Notes under the pieces: model-generated | Seen by the model: the letters and a program-made list of their open reading frames with translations, nothing else | The model's database searches: none | What the model was told of the DNA's origin: nothing | Position numbers and translations under genes: made by a program | Assembly (NCBI RefSeq): GCF_009604455.1 | Contig: NZ_WEGL01000009.1 | Coordinates: forward strand, 62,001-126,000 | DNA: 64,000 bases | Source of the DNA: Streptomyces sp. RB17 | Lineage (GTDB): Bacteria > Actinomycetota > Actinomycetes > Streptomycetales > Streptomycetaceae | Direction of reading: 5' to 3' | Shown here: one piece after another, positions 41,167 through 49,231 of the stretch | Layout: each line of letters starts with the position of its first letter | Position numbering within the stretch: position 1 is the first letter of the stretch

Positions 41167-43398
41167 GTGTCCCGCACCGCCCTGCGAATCTGCCCCCTGT
41201 GCGAGGCCACCTGCGGGCTGACCCTCACCATCGAGGGCACCCGTGTCACCGGCGCCCGCGGTGACCGCGAGGACGTCTTCAGCAAGGGCTTCATCTGCCC
41301 CAAGGGTGCCTCCTTCGGGGCCGTCGACTCCGACCCGGACCGGCTGCGCACCCCGCTCGTCCGCCGGGACGGCGAACTGCGCGAGGCCACCTGGGAGGAG
41401 GCCTTCGACGCGGTCGCCGCAGGGCTGCGCCCCGTGGTGGAGGACCACGGCCCCGACTCCGTCGGCGTGGTCCTCGGCAACCCCAACGTGCACACCGTGG
41501 CCGGGGCCCTGTACCCCCCGGTCCTCCTCGCCGGCCTGCGCACCCGCAGCCTGTTCACCGCCTCCACGCTCGACCAGATGCCCAAGCACGTCTCCAGCGG
41601 GCTGCTCTTCGGCGACGCCAACGCCATCCCCGTACCGGATCTGGACCACACCGACCACCTGCTGCTCATCGGCGCCAACCCACTGGAGTCCAACGGCAGT
41701 CTGTGCACCGCACCCGACTTCCCCGGCAAGCTCAAGGCGCTCAAGGCCCGCGGCGGGCACCTCACCGTGGTGGACCCGCGCCGCACCCGCACCGCGAAGC
41801 TCGCCGACCGGCACCTGGCGATCCGCCCCGGCACCGACGCCCTGCTGCTCGCGGCGATGGCGCACACCCTCTTCGCGGAGGACCTGGCCGACCTCGCCCA
41901 CCTCGCCCCGCATGTCCAGGGGCTGGATGAACTCCGGGAGTCCATACGGGACTTCACGCCCGATGCCGTGGCCGAGGCCTGTGACATCGACGCGCCGACC
42001 ATCCGTACCCTCGCCCGCGAACTCGCCGCCGCCCCCACCGCCGCCGTCTACGCCCGCATCGGCAGCTGCACCGTCCCGCACGGCACCCTGGCCAGCTGGC
42101 TGGTGGACGTCCTCAACATCCTCACCGGCAACCTGGACCGGCCCGGCGGCGCGCTCTTCCCGCAGGCCGCCACCGACAGGACGCCCCGCCCGGCCGGTCC
42201 CGGCCACGGCTTCGCGCTCGGCCGCTGGCACTCCCGGGTACGGCAACTCCCCGAGGCCAAGGGAGAGCTGCCGCTCTCCGTGCTCGCCGAGGAGATCGAC
42301 ACCGCGACGGCCGAGGGGGAGCCGGTCCGCGCGCTGATCGTCGTGGCCGCCAACCCGGTGCTGTCCGCGCCCGACGGCGACCGCCTCGACAAGGCCCTGG
42401 ACTCGCTGGACTTCATGGTCAGCGTCGACCCGTATCTGAACGAGACCTCCCGCCACGCCCACGTCGTCCTGCCCCCGCCCCCGCCCTCCCAGAGCCCGCA
42501 CCACGACTTCGCCTTCAACACCCTCGCCGTGCGCAACCAGGTCCGCTACAGCCGCCCCGCGGTCCCGCTGGAGCCCGGCCGCATGGCCGAGAGCGAGATC
42601 CTCGCCCGGCTCGTCCTCGCCGCCACCGGCATGCACGGCGCCGACCCGGCCGCCGTGGACGCCATGGTCATCGACCAGACCCTCGGCAAGGCCGTACAGG
42701 AGGAGCACTCGCCGGTGCACGGCCGGGACCCGAAGGAACTCGCCGCCGTACTCACCGGCGAGACCGGCCCCGAGCGGCGGCTGGACCTGATGCTGCGCCT
42801 CGGCCCGTACGGCGACGGCTTCGGCGTACGGCCCGACGGGCTCACCCTGGACAGGCTGCTCGCCCACCCGCACGGCATCGACCTCGGCCCGCTGCGCCCG
42901 CGCCTGCCGCAGCCGCTCAAGACCCGCAGCGGCAAGGTGGAACTGCTGCCCGAGCCGATCGCCGCCGACCTGCCCCGGCTGCGCGAGGCCCTGCGGGAGC
43001 GACCCGAGGGACTGGTCCTCGTCGGCCGCCGCCACCTTCGCTCCAACAACAGCTGGATGCACAACGTGCCCGCCCTCACCGGCGGATCCAACCGCTGCAC
43101 CCTGCACATCCACCCCGAGGACGCGGCCCGGCTCGGAGTCCGGGACGGGGCGGACGTCCGCGTGAAGGGCGCCGGGGGAGAGGTGGTGGCGCAGGCCGAG
43201 GTCACCGACGCCGTACGGACCGGCGTGGTGAGCCTGCCGCACGGCTGGGGCCACGACCGCGCCGGAATACGGATGAGCCACGCCACGAAGAGCCCCGGCG
43301 TCAACGTCAACCAGCTCCTCGACGGCAGTCTCCTCGACCCGCTCTCCGGCAACGCGGTCCTCAACGGCATCCCCGTCCACCTCGCCGTAAGCCTGTGA
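41167..43398 (+). CDS. molybdopterin-dependent oxidoreductase with [4Fe-4S] cluster
   Basis: A 743-residue member of the DMSO reductase superfamily (formate dehydrogenase / assimilatory nitrate reductase-like). The N-terminal cluster ligands are Cys9-X2-Cys12-X3-Cys16-X27-Cys44 (ICPLCEATCGL ... FICPKGA). bis-MGD binding regions include LIGANPLESNGS, VVDPRRTRTAKLADRHLAIR and the C-terminal domain starting LVGRRHLRSNNSWMHN. No Tat signal is present, so it acts in the cytoplasm. GTG 41167 has the site GGGAGGAC; an in-frame GTG at 41137 is less likely. The electron partner and substrate are unknown. A TetR operator precedes it. Confidence 0.9.
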   Translation: MSRTALRICPLCEATCGLTLTIEGTRVTGARGDREDVFSKGFICPKGASFGAVDSDPDRLRTPLVRRDGELREATWEEAFDAVAAGLRPVVEDHGPDSVGVVLGNPNVHTVAGALYPPVLLAGLRTRSLFTASTLDQMPKHVSSGLLFGDANAIPVPDLDHTDHLLLIGANPLESNGSLCTAPDFPGKLKALKARGGHLTVVDPRRTRTAKLADRHLAIRPGTDALLLAAMAHTLFAEDLADLAHLAPHVQGLDELRESIRDFTPDAVAEACDIDAPTIRTLARELAAAPTAAVYARIGSCTVPHGTLASWLVDVLNILTGNLDRPGGALFPQAATDRTPRPAGPGHGFALGRWHSRVRQLPEAKGELPLSVLAEEIDTATAEGEPVRALIVVAANPVLSAPDGDRLDKALDSLDFMVSVDPYLNETSRHAHVVLPPPPPSQSPHHDFAFNTLAVRNQVRYSRPAVPLEPGRMAESEILARLVLAATGMHGADPAAVDAMVIDQTLGKAVQEEHSPVHGRDPKELAAVLTGETGPERRLDLMLRLGPYGDGFGVRPDGLTLDRLLAHPHGIDLGPLRPRLPQPLKTRSGKVELLPEPIAADLPRLREALRERPEGLVLVGRRHLRSNNSWMHNVPALTGGSNRCTLHIHPEDAARLGVRDGADVRVKGAGGEVVAQAEVTDAVRTGVVSLPHGWGHDRAGIRMSHATKSPGVNVNQLLDGSLLDPLSGNAVLNGIPVHLAVSL

Positions 43399-43456
43399 CC
43401 TGGACTTTCGCGCTTATTGCTCACGCGTCAACATCTTGTTAACGCCAGTCGACGCG

Positions 43457-43514
43457 ACCTAACGTCATCGCACCGCCGACCCCCAGGTGGGATGTTCAAG
43501 GGCGAACGTTAGGT
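43457..43514. promoter_or_regulatory. separated inverted repeat before the citrate carrier gene
   Basis: ACCTAACG (43457-43464) and CGTTAGGT (43507-43514) are perfect 8-base complements separated by 42 bases, ending 8 bases before the ATG. The downstream arm overlaps the ribosome-binding region, so either a leader stem or a pair of regulator half-sites is possible. Confidence 0.45.
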
Positions 43515-43522
43515 ATCCACTC

Positions 43523-44908
43523 ATGCTGACCATCCTCGGCTTCGCCATGATCGCGACCTTCCTGGTCCTGATCATGCTGAAGAAGATGTCGCCGATCGCG
43601 GCGCTCGTGCTCATACCCGCGCTGTTCTGCGTGTTCGTGGGCAAGGGTGCCGAGCTCGGCGACTACGTCATCGACGGCGTCACAGGCCTCGCCCCCACCG
43701 CGGCGATGCTCATGTTCGCGATCGTCTACTTCGGTGTGATGATCGACGTCGGCCTCTTCGACCCGATCGTGCGGGCCATCCTCAGGTTCTGCAAGGCCGA
43801 CCCGCTGCGCATCGTCGTCGGTACGGCGGTCCTCGCCGCGATCGTCTCCCTGGACGGCGACGGCTCCACCACCTTCATGATCACCGTCTCGGCGATGTAC
43901 CCGCTGTACAAGCGCCTGAAGATGTCCCTGGTCGTGATGACCGGCGTGGCCGCCATGGCCAACGGCGTGATGAACACGCTGCCGTGGGGCGGCCCGACCG
44001 CCCGTGCCGCCACTGCGCTCAAGGTCGACGCGAGCGACATCTTCGTGCCGATGATCCCGGCCCTCGCCATGGGCCTGCTGTTCGTCCTCGTCCTCGCCTA
44101 CGTCCTCGGCCGCCGCGAGCGCAAGCGGCTCGGCGTGCTCACGCTGGACGAGGTGCTGGTGGAGGAGAAGGAGACGGTCCTCGTCGGCGCTGGCTCCGGC
44201 AAGTCCCCGGCGCTCACCGGCGGTTCGGGGACGGGCCGCACCGAGGAGCCGGACGGCGACGAGGGCTTCCAGGGCCTCGACCCGGACCGCCCCACCCTGC
44301 GCCCCAGGCTGTACTGGTTCAACGGACTGCTCACGGTCGCCCTGCTCACCGCCATGATCATGGAGTGGCTGCCGATCCCGGTGCTGTTCCTGCTCGGCGC
44401 GGCGCTCGCCCTGACCGTCAACTTCCCGCACATGCCCGACCAGAAGGCCCGGATCGCCGCCCACGCCGAGAACGTCCTGAACGTCTCCGGCATGGTCTTC
44501 GCCGCCGCCGTCTTCACCGGCGTCCTCCAGGGCACCGGCATGGTCGACCACATGGCGACGTGGCTGGTGGACAACATCCCGGCCGGCATGGGCCCGCACA
44601 TGGCCTTCGTGACGGGCGTGCTGAGCATCCCGCTCACGTACTTCATGTCCAACGACGGCTTCTACTTCGGCATCCTGCCGGTGCTCGCCGAGGCGGGCCA
44701 CGCGCACGGCGTGTCCTCGCTGGAGATCGCCCGCGCCTCGATCGTCGGCCAGCCCCTGCACATGTCCAGCCCGCTGGTCCCCGCCGTCTACGTCCTGGTC
44801 GGCATGGCCAAGGTGGAGTTCGGCGACCACACCCGGTTCGTGGTCAAGTGGGCCGCCCTGACATCCCTGGTGGTGCTCGGGGCGGGAATCCTCTTCGGCA
44901 TCATCTGA
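43523..44908 (+). CDS. CitMHS family metal-citrate/proton symporter
   Basis: A 461-residue secondary transporter with about 11-12 membrane helices. The CitMHS family imports citrate complexed with a metal (Mg, Ca or Fe). Conserved segments include LVLIPALFCVFVGKGAELGD, SLDGDGSTTFMITVSAMYPL, LPWGGPTARAA and FMSNDGFYFGILPVLAEAG. A hydrophilic middle loop of ~60 residues carries Gly/Glu-rich sequence. From memory the S. coelicolor counterpart transports Ca- and Fe-citrate. The MFS gene follows 22 bases later with its own ribosome site, in the same operon. Confidence 0.9.
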   Translation: MLTILGFAMIATFLVLIMLKKMSPIAALVLIPALFCVFVGKGAELGDYVIDGVTGLAPTAAMLMFAIVYFGVMIDVGLFDPIVRAILRFCKADPLRIVVGTAVLAAIVSLDGDGSTTFMITVSAMYPLYKRLKMSLVVMTGVAAMANGVMNTLPWGGPTARAATALKVDASDIFVPMIPALAMGLLFVLVLAYVLGRRERKRLGVLTLDEVLVEEKETVLVGAGSGKSPALTGGSGTGRTEEPDGDEGFQGLDPDRPTLRPRLYWFNGLLTVALLTAMIMEWLPIPVLFLLGAALALTVNFPHMPDQKARIAAHAENVLNVSGMVFAAAVFTGVLQGTGMVDHMATWLVDNIPAGMGPHMAFVTGVLSIPLTYFMSNDGFYFGILPVLAEAGHAHGVSSLEIARASIVGQPLHMSSPLVPAVYVLVGMAKVEFGDHTRFVVKWAALTSLVVLGAGILFGII

Positions 44909-44930
44909 CCACTCGACGGAGGTCGTACCC

Positions 44931-46166
44931 ATGGCGCCCGGTGGGAACCGCGGCTGGCTGCTCCGCCTCGTCCTCGCCTTCGGCTTCGCGCAGGGGGCGG
45001 TGTCGATGGCCCGGCCCGCCGTCTCCTACCGGGCCCTCGCGCTGGGCGCCGACGAGCGAGCGGTCGGCGTCATCGCGGGCGTCTACGCCCTGCTCCCGCT
45101 CTTCGCCGCCGTACCGCTCGGCCGGCGCACCGACCACGGCCGCTGCGCACCCCTGCTGCCGGCCGGCGTGGTCCTGATCTCCGGCGGCTGTGCGCTGAGC
45201 GGACTGGCCGGCTCGCTCTGGGCGATGGCCCTGTGGAGCGGGGTGATGGGCCTCGGCCACCTCTGCTTCGTCATCGGCGCGCAGTCGCTCGTCGCCCGGC
45301 GGTCCGCGCCGCACGAACAGGACCGCAACTTCGGCCACTTCACCATCGGCGCCTCCCTCGGCCAGCTCATCGGCCCCGTCGCGGCCGGCGCCCTGATCGG
45401 CGGCCCCGACCGGGCGCACAGCAGCGCGCTCGCCCTGGTGGTCGCGGGTGCGGGCGCGGCGGTCGCGTTCACCTCGCTGTGGCGCATCGAGGACCGTACG
45501 GCCGTCAACTCCCGTACCCGGCAAGGGGACCGCGTGGCCTTGGGCCGCATCCTGGGCGCCCGGGGAGTGCCCGCGGGCATGCTGATCAGTCTCTCCGTGC
45601 TGTCCGCGACGGACATCCTCACCGCGTATCTCCCGGTGGTCGGCGAACACCGGGCCATCGCCCCCTCGGTGATCGGCGTCCTGCTCAGCCTTCGCGCGGG
45701 CGCCACGATCGCCTGCCGGCTGGTGCTCACCCCACTGCTCCGGCTGCTCGGCCGCCCCGTGCTGCTCACGCTGACCTGCTTCCTGGCGGCGGTCCTGTGC
45801 GCGGGGGTCGCGGTGCCGGTGCCGGTGTGGGCGCTCGGTCTGATGCTCACGGTGCTGGGCTTCTGCCTGGGGGTGGGCCAGCCGCTGTCGATGACGACGG
45901 TGGTGCAGGCGGCTCCGGAGGAGGCCCGCTCGACGGCGCTCGCGTTGCGCCTCACCGGCAACCGGCTCGGCCAGGTGGCGGCGCCGGCCGCGGCGGGCCT
46001 GGTCGCGGGCCTCGCGGGCGTGGCGGCGCCGTTCGTGATGCTGGGGGCGTTGCTGCTGCTGTCCTCGGGGGTGGCGCTGCGGTCGCCGGAGCGTACCGAG
46101 GGGCGGGCGAGCACCCCGGGGCAGGAGCGGGCGCGCTCCGGATTGCGCCGCACGAGCGATCTCTGA
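44931..46166 (+). CDS. MFS transporter
   Basis: A 411-residue 12-helix major facilitator with the loop 2-3 motif (PLGRRTDHGRCAPLLPAG) of the drug/sugar exporter type. The C-terminal tail is short and basic. It follows the citrate carrier with 22 bases between them (ribosome site GACGGAGG), so coexpression is likely. The substrate is unknown; a role in citrate or siderophore-like export is only a guess from position. Confidence 0.88.
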   Translation: MAPGGNRGWLLRLVLAFGFAQGAVSMARPAVSYRALALGADERAVGVIAGVYALLPLFAAVPLGRRTDHGRCAPLLPAGVVLISGGCALSGLAGSLWAMALWSGVMGLGHLCFVIGAQSLVARRSAPHEQDRNFGHFTIGASLGQLIGPVAAGALIGGPDRAHSSALALVVAGAGAAVAFTSLWRIEDRTAVNSRTRQGDRVALGRILGARGVPAGMLISLSVLSATDILTAYLPVVGEHRAIAPSVIGVLLSLRAGATIACRLVLTPLLRLLGRPVLLTLTCFLAAVLCAGVAVPVPVWALGLMLTVLGFCLGVGQPLSMTTVVQAAPEEARSTALALRLTGNRLGQVAAPAAAGLVAGLAGVAAPFVMLGALLLLSSGVALRSPERTEGRASTPGQERARSGLRRTSDL

Positions 46167-46227
46167 CGGTTCGCCGAGTGTCGCTACGTCAGGAATGGCG
46201 TAGATCGAGCACAGTCCAGTCGAAAGA

Positions 46228-46247
46228 ACGATTTGTATGAAAATCGT
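46228..46247. promoter_or_regulatory. inverted repeat before the His/Asp-rich protein gene
   Basis: ACGATTT-GTATGA-AAATCGT has perfect 7-base arms and is unusually AT-rich for this DNA. It lies 20 bases before the start codon, just ahead of the ribosome site, where it could be an operator. A weaker CTACG/CGTAG pair lies at 46184-46203. Confidence 0.5.
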
Positions 46248-46266
46248 CTGACTCGGAGGAATGTGC

Positions 46267-46953
46267 ATGCCCACCCAGACCTCACCACGTGCCTTCCGCT
46301 CCCGTGCGGGCGCCACTGTCGTTCTCACCGCCCTCGCCGCGGCGGGTGCGTCGTGGGTGATGGCACCGACCGCGGCGGCCCAAGGGGAAAACGGCGACAT
46401 CCGAGTGCACAGCGTGGGCGAGCACGACAGGCTGTCGCCGGACGCGCCAGTGGTCTGCAAGTTCTACCTCGACGCCGTCAACTTCGACATCCTGCCCAAC
46501 ATCGCCTACATCATCCAGGCGCAGCCCCCGCTGCCCACCGCCTCCACCGTCACCGGTGTCATCCAGCTCGCCGGCGGCGCCGGACACACCGACGTGATCG
46601 GCCTGGCCGACGGGCAGTACAAGCTCACCTGGGTCGCGTCCGGCGCCGTCAAGGAGAAGCTCTTCCGCGTCAACTGCCGGGACCACGACCACCACGACGG
46701 GGACCATGGTCCGAACGGGCAGATCGAGGACCACGACGACCGCCACGACCACCGGCAGGAGGACGGGCCCGGCTGGGGCAGGCGGGACGACGGCGATCCG
46801 CCGCGGGGTGGTGTGCACGCGGGCGGCGGCGGGCTGATCGACACGGCCGCCGCCTACTCGCCCGTGGCCGCCGCGGGTGCCGTGGGCCTGGCGGCCGTGG
46901 GCGGCACCATGTATGTCCGGCGCAGCCGCCGGCGGCCTCATGGCGCCGCGTAG
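46267..46953 (+). CDS. exported, C-terminally anchored protein with His/Asp-rich segment (sortase F partner)
   Basis: A 228-residue protein from ATG 46267 (GGAGG 7 bases ahead; ATG 46261 is too close). The signal peptide ends near TAAA before QGENGDIRV. A beta-type domain with two Cys (VVCKF, VNCRD) is followed by a metal-like segment rich in His, Asp and Arg (RDHDHHDGDHGPNG..., about 134-165). The C-terminus is a Gly run, a hydrophobic stretch and RRSRRR, the shape of a sorting signal, but no LPXTG or LAXTG is present. The class F sortase gene starts before its stop. Confidence 0.72.
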   Translation: MPTQTSPRAFRSRAGATVVLTALAAAGASWVMAPTAAAQGENGDIRVHSVGEHDRLSPDAPVVCKFYLDAVNFDILPNIAYIIQAQPPLPTASTVTGVIQLAGGAGHTDVIGLADGQYKLTWVASGAVKEKLFRVNCRDHDHHDGDHGPNGQIEDHDDRHDHRQEDGPGWGRRDDGDPPRGGVHAGGGGLIDTAAAYSPVAAAGAVGLAAVGGTMYVRRSRRRPHGAA

Positions 46954-47617
46954 GCGCAAGAGGAGGCCCTGGTACCGGACCCGCGCCTACCGCCTCGCCA
47001 GGACGGCCCTGCTGGTGACCGTCCTGGTGACGGTGGGAAGCCGGTGCGGGGGCGGGCACGCCGGGCCCGGCCGGCCGGGTGACGCGGTGGCGGCCGGCGG
47101 ACCGGGCGCGAACGGCGGGAAATCCTGCGAGCCCCCTCCCGGGCCCCCGCCGGACCCGCTGCCCCGGTCCCGGCCGACGTCCTTGCGCATCCCCTCCCTG
47201 GGCGTCGACGCCCCGATCACGGCCATCGGGCTCGACGGGGAACGACAGCTGGAGACGCCGCCCGTGGACAAGCCCAAGCTGGTCGGCTGGTACCAGGGCG
47301 GCCCCACACCGGGTGAGTCCGGCACCGCGATCGCCGTCGGCCACCGCGACACCACGACCGGTCCCGCCGTCTTCGCCACGCTCGCCTTCGTCAAACCCTG
47401 CAAGGTGATCGAGGTCAAGCGCGCCGACGGCCGTACCGCCGTCTACACCGTGGACCGGATGAAGGTCTTCGACAAGGCGGGCTTCCCGGACGCGGAGGTC
47501 TACGCACCGGCCGCGCGGCCCGAACTCCGCGTGCTGACCTGCGGCGGCTTCTACAGCCGGCGGACGGGCTACACGAGCAACGTCGTGATCTTCGCGCACC
47601 TGACCGCGACCGAGTGA
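46940..47617 (+). CDS. class F sortase
   Basis: A 225-residue membrane-bound transpeptidase. A basic N-terminus and one helix (about 19-34) precede a Pro/Gly-rich linker and the sortase beta-barrel (RIPSLGVDAPITAIGLDG). The catalytic His is in AVGHRDT (H135), the nucleophile Cys in VLTCGGF (C201) and the Arg in SRRTGYTSNVV. Its start overlaps the stop of the His/Asp-rich protein by 14 bases, so the two are made together. It presumably anchors that partner to the wall. Confidence 0.9.
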   Translation: MAPRRRKRRPWYRTRAYRLARTALLVTVLVTVGSRCGGGHAGPGRPGDAVAAGGPGANGGKSCEPPPGPPPDPLPRSRPTSLRIPSLGVDAPITAIGLDGERQLETPPVDKPKLVGWYQGGPTPGESGTAIAVGHRDTTTGPAVFATLAFVKPCKVIEVKRADGRTAVYTVDRMKVFDKAGFPDAEVYAPAARPELRVLTCGGFYSRRTGYTSNVVIFAHLTATE

Positions 47618-47679
47618 CGGGACGCGCGGTGCGATGTCTTCCCCAGCGCCGCCACTTTCCGTTAACTTCCGTGACCCAC

Positions 47680-47706
47680 AGGCCCCGTTCGACCCGCGCG
47701 GGGCCT
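47680..47706 (+). terminator. possible terminator after the sortase gene
   Basis: AGGCCCC (47680-47686) pairs with GGGGCCT (47700-47706) around a 13-base loop, 62 bases past the sortase stop and 49 bases before the ABC ATPase start. It may also be part of the leader of the next gene. Confidence 0.4.
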
Positions 47707-47755
47707 TCGGACCACGGAGCAGCGGCGCTCCGGACAGCCCCCGGGGGCGGCAGGC

Positions 47756-49096
47756 ATGACACGCGCCATCGAACTGCACGACGTGAGCAAGTCCTACGCA
47801 CGCGGCCCGCGTGTGGTCGACAGGCTCTCGCTGGCCATCGCGCCCGGCGAGTTCCTGGTCCTGCTCGGCCCGTCCGGCTGCGGCAAGTCCACCGTGCTGC
47901 GGATGATCGCCGGCCTGGAGGACATCGACGAGGGCGAGCTGCTGCTCGACGGGGCGTACGCCAACCACTGGCAGCCCTCCGAGCGGGGCATGGCCATGGT
48001 CTTCCAGAACTTCGCCCTGTATCCGAACATGACCGGCCGCGACAACATCGGCTTCCCGCTGCGCATCGAGGACCCCGGCGCCGACCCCGCCCCGCGGGTC
48101 TGCGCCACCGCCCGCATGCTGGGCATCGAGGATCTGCTCGACCGCTTCCCGAGCCAGCTCTCCGGCGGCGAACGGCAGCGGGTCGCCATGGGCCGGGCCA
48201 TCTCGCGCCATCCTTCGGCCTTCCTGATGGACGAGCCGCTGTCCAACCTCGACGCCAAGCTGCGCAACCACCTGCGCGCCGAAATATCCCAGCTCACCCG
48301 CGAGTTGGGCGTCACCACGGTGTACGTCACCCACGACCAGGCCGAGGCGATGTCCCTCGGCGACCGGGTGGCCGTGCTGCGCGGCGGAGTGCTCCAGCAG
48401 GTCGGCACCCCGCGCCAGGTCTACGCCCTGCCCCGCAACGTCTTCAGCGCCGCCTTCATCGGCACCCCACGCATCAACCTGCTGCGCGGCCTGGTCCGCG
48501 CCCCGCTGGACGGTGCCATGACCATCAGCCTGGGCAAGCAGGCCCTGCGCCTGCCCGAACCGCTCTCCCTGGACCACCAGTTGCTCCGCGTGCAGCAGGG
48601 CCGCGAGGTGATCGTGGGACTGCGCTCGGAGGCGGTGCGCATCGCCAAGCACAGCTCAGCCCGGCCGGGGGAGGTGGCGATCACGGGGCTGGTGGAGCAC
48701 GTGGAGTTCCAGGGGCACGAGATCCTCGTCCACTTCGACACCGGCTCACGGCCCGCCGTCGTGCCCGACCTGGAGGCCCCGCGCCCCGCCGCCCGGCCGG
48801 CGCGCCGGCGGCGCAGGGAAGGCCCGACCGTGCTGGACCGGCTGCGGGAGCGGACCGGTGCGCGGCGCGCCGGACCGGTGGTCGTGCTCGAACACGCCCG
48901 AGACGACGGGCCCGAACCCGCGCCCCCGGAGGGCCGGCTGCCCGGCGACCTGGTGGTGCGCACCACCCCGGACCTCCGGCTGCGCCACGGCATGCAGGTG
49001 CCGCTCCTCGTCGACCTCGCCCACCTCTTCGTCTTCGACCAGCACGGCGACCGCATCTGCCCGTCCCCCGACCGGCTGCCCGACCTGGACGAGTGA
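47756..49096 (+). CDS. ABC transporter ATP-binding protein (MsmK/UgpC-like)
   Basis: A 446-residue ATPase of the CUT1 sugar-importer type. Walker A GPSGCGKSTV, Q-loop FQNFALYPNM, signature LSGGERQRV, Walker B AFLMDEPLSNLDAKLR and the switch His in YVTHDQAEAM are all present. The C-terminal regulatory OB (TOBE) part is extended by an Arg-rich, Pro-rich insertion (about 345-400). No permease or solute-binding gene is adjacent. In Streptomyces a single MsmK-type ATPase can serve several sugar importers, which would explain the orphan position. Confidence 0.88.
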   Translation: MTRAIELHDVSKSYARGPRVVDRLSLAIAPGEFLVLLGPSGCGKSTVLRMIAGLEDIDEGELLLDGAYANHWQPSERGMAMVFQNFALYPNMTGRDNIGFPLRIEDPGADPAPRVCATARMLGIEDLLDRFPSQLSGGERQRVAMGRAISRHPSAFLMDEPLSNLDAKLRNHLRAEISQLTRELGVTTVYVTHDQAEAMSLGDRVAVLRGGVLQQVGTPRQVYALPRNVFSAAFIGTPRINLLRGLVRAPLDGAMTISLGKQALRLPEPLSLDHQLLRVQQGREVIVGLRSEAVRIAKHSSARPGEVAITGLVEHVEFQGHEILVHFDTGSRPAVVPDLEAPRPAARPARRRRREGPTVLDRLRERTGARRAGPVVVLEHARDDGPEPAPPEGRLPGDLVVRTTPDLRLRHGMQVPLLVDLAHLFVFDQHGDRICPSPDRLPDLDE

Positions 49097-49174
49097 GCTC
49101 CGGCACCCGCACGCGTGAGCACCGGCCGCTCCGGCGATGATGCCCTGGTACGCCCGGCGCCGTCTGGCGCCAGA

Positions 49175-49193
49175 AAACTAACGCCGCTAGTTT
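49175..49193. promoter_or_regulatory. TetR-type palindrome before the ALDH gene
   Basis: AAACTAACGCCGCTAGTTT is an interrupted palindrome (AAACTA / TAGTTT), 39 bases before the ATG. It matches the site in front of the acyl-CoA dehydrogenase (54312-54330) at 14 of 19 positions, including all but one outer base. Confidence 0.65.
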
Positions 49194-49231
49194 GTGTGCC
49201 GGACGACGCAGACCCGCCGGGAGGAAACAGC

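Noticed and set aside
43496..44932. 478-codon frame antisense to the citrate carrier
   Set aside because: Composition is His/Gly/Asp/Glu-rich without domains; the plus strand is a clear CitMHS carrier.
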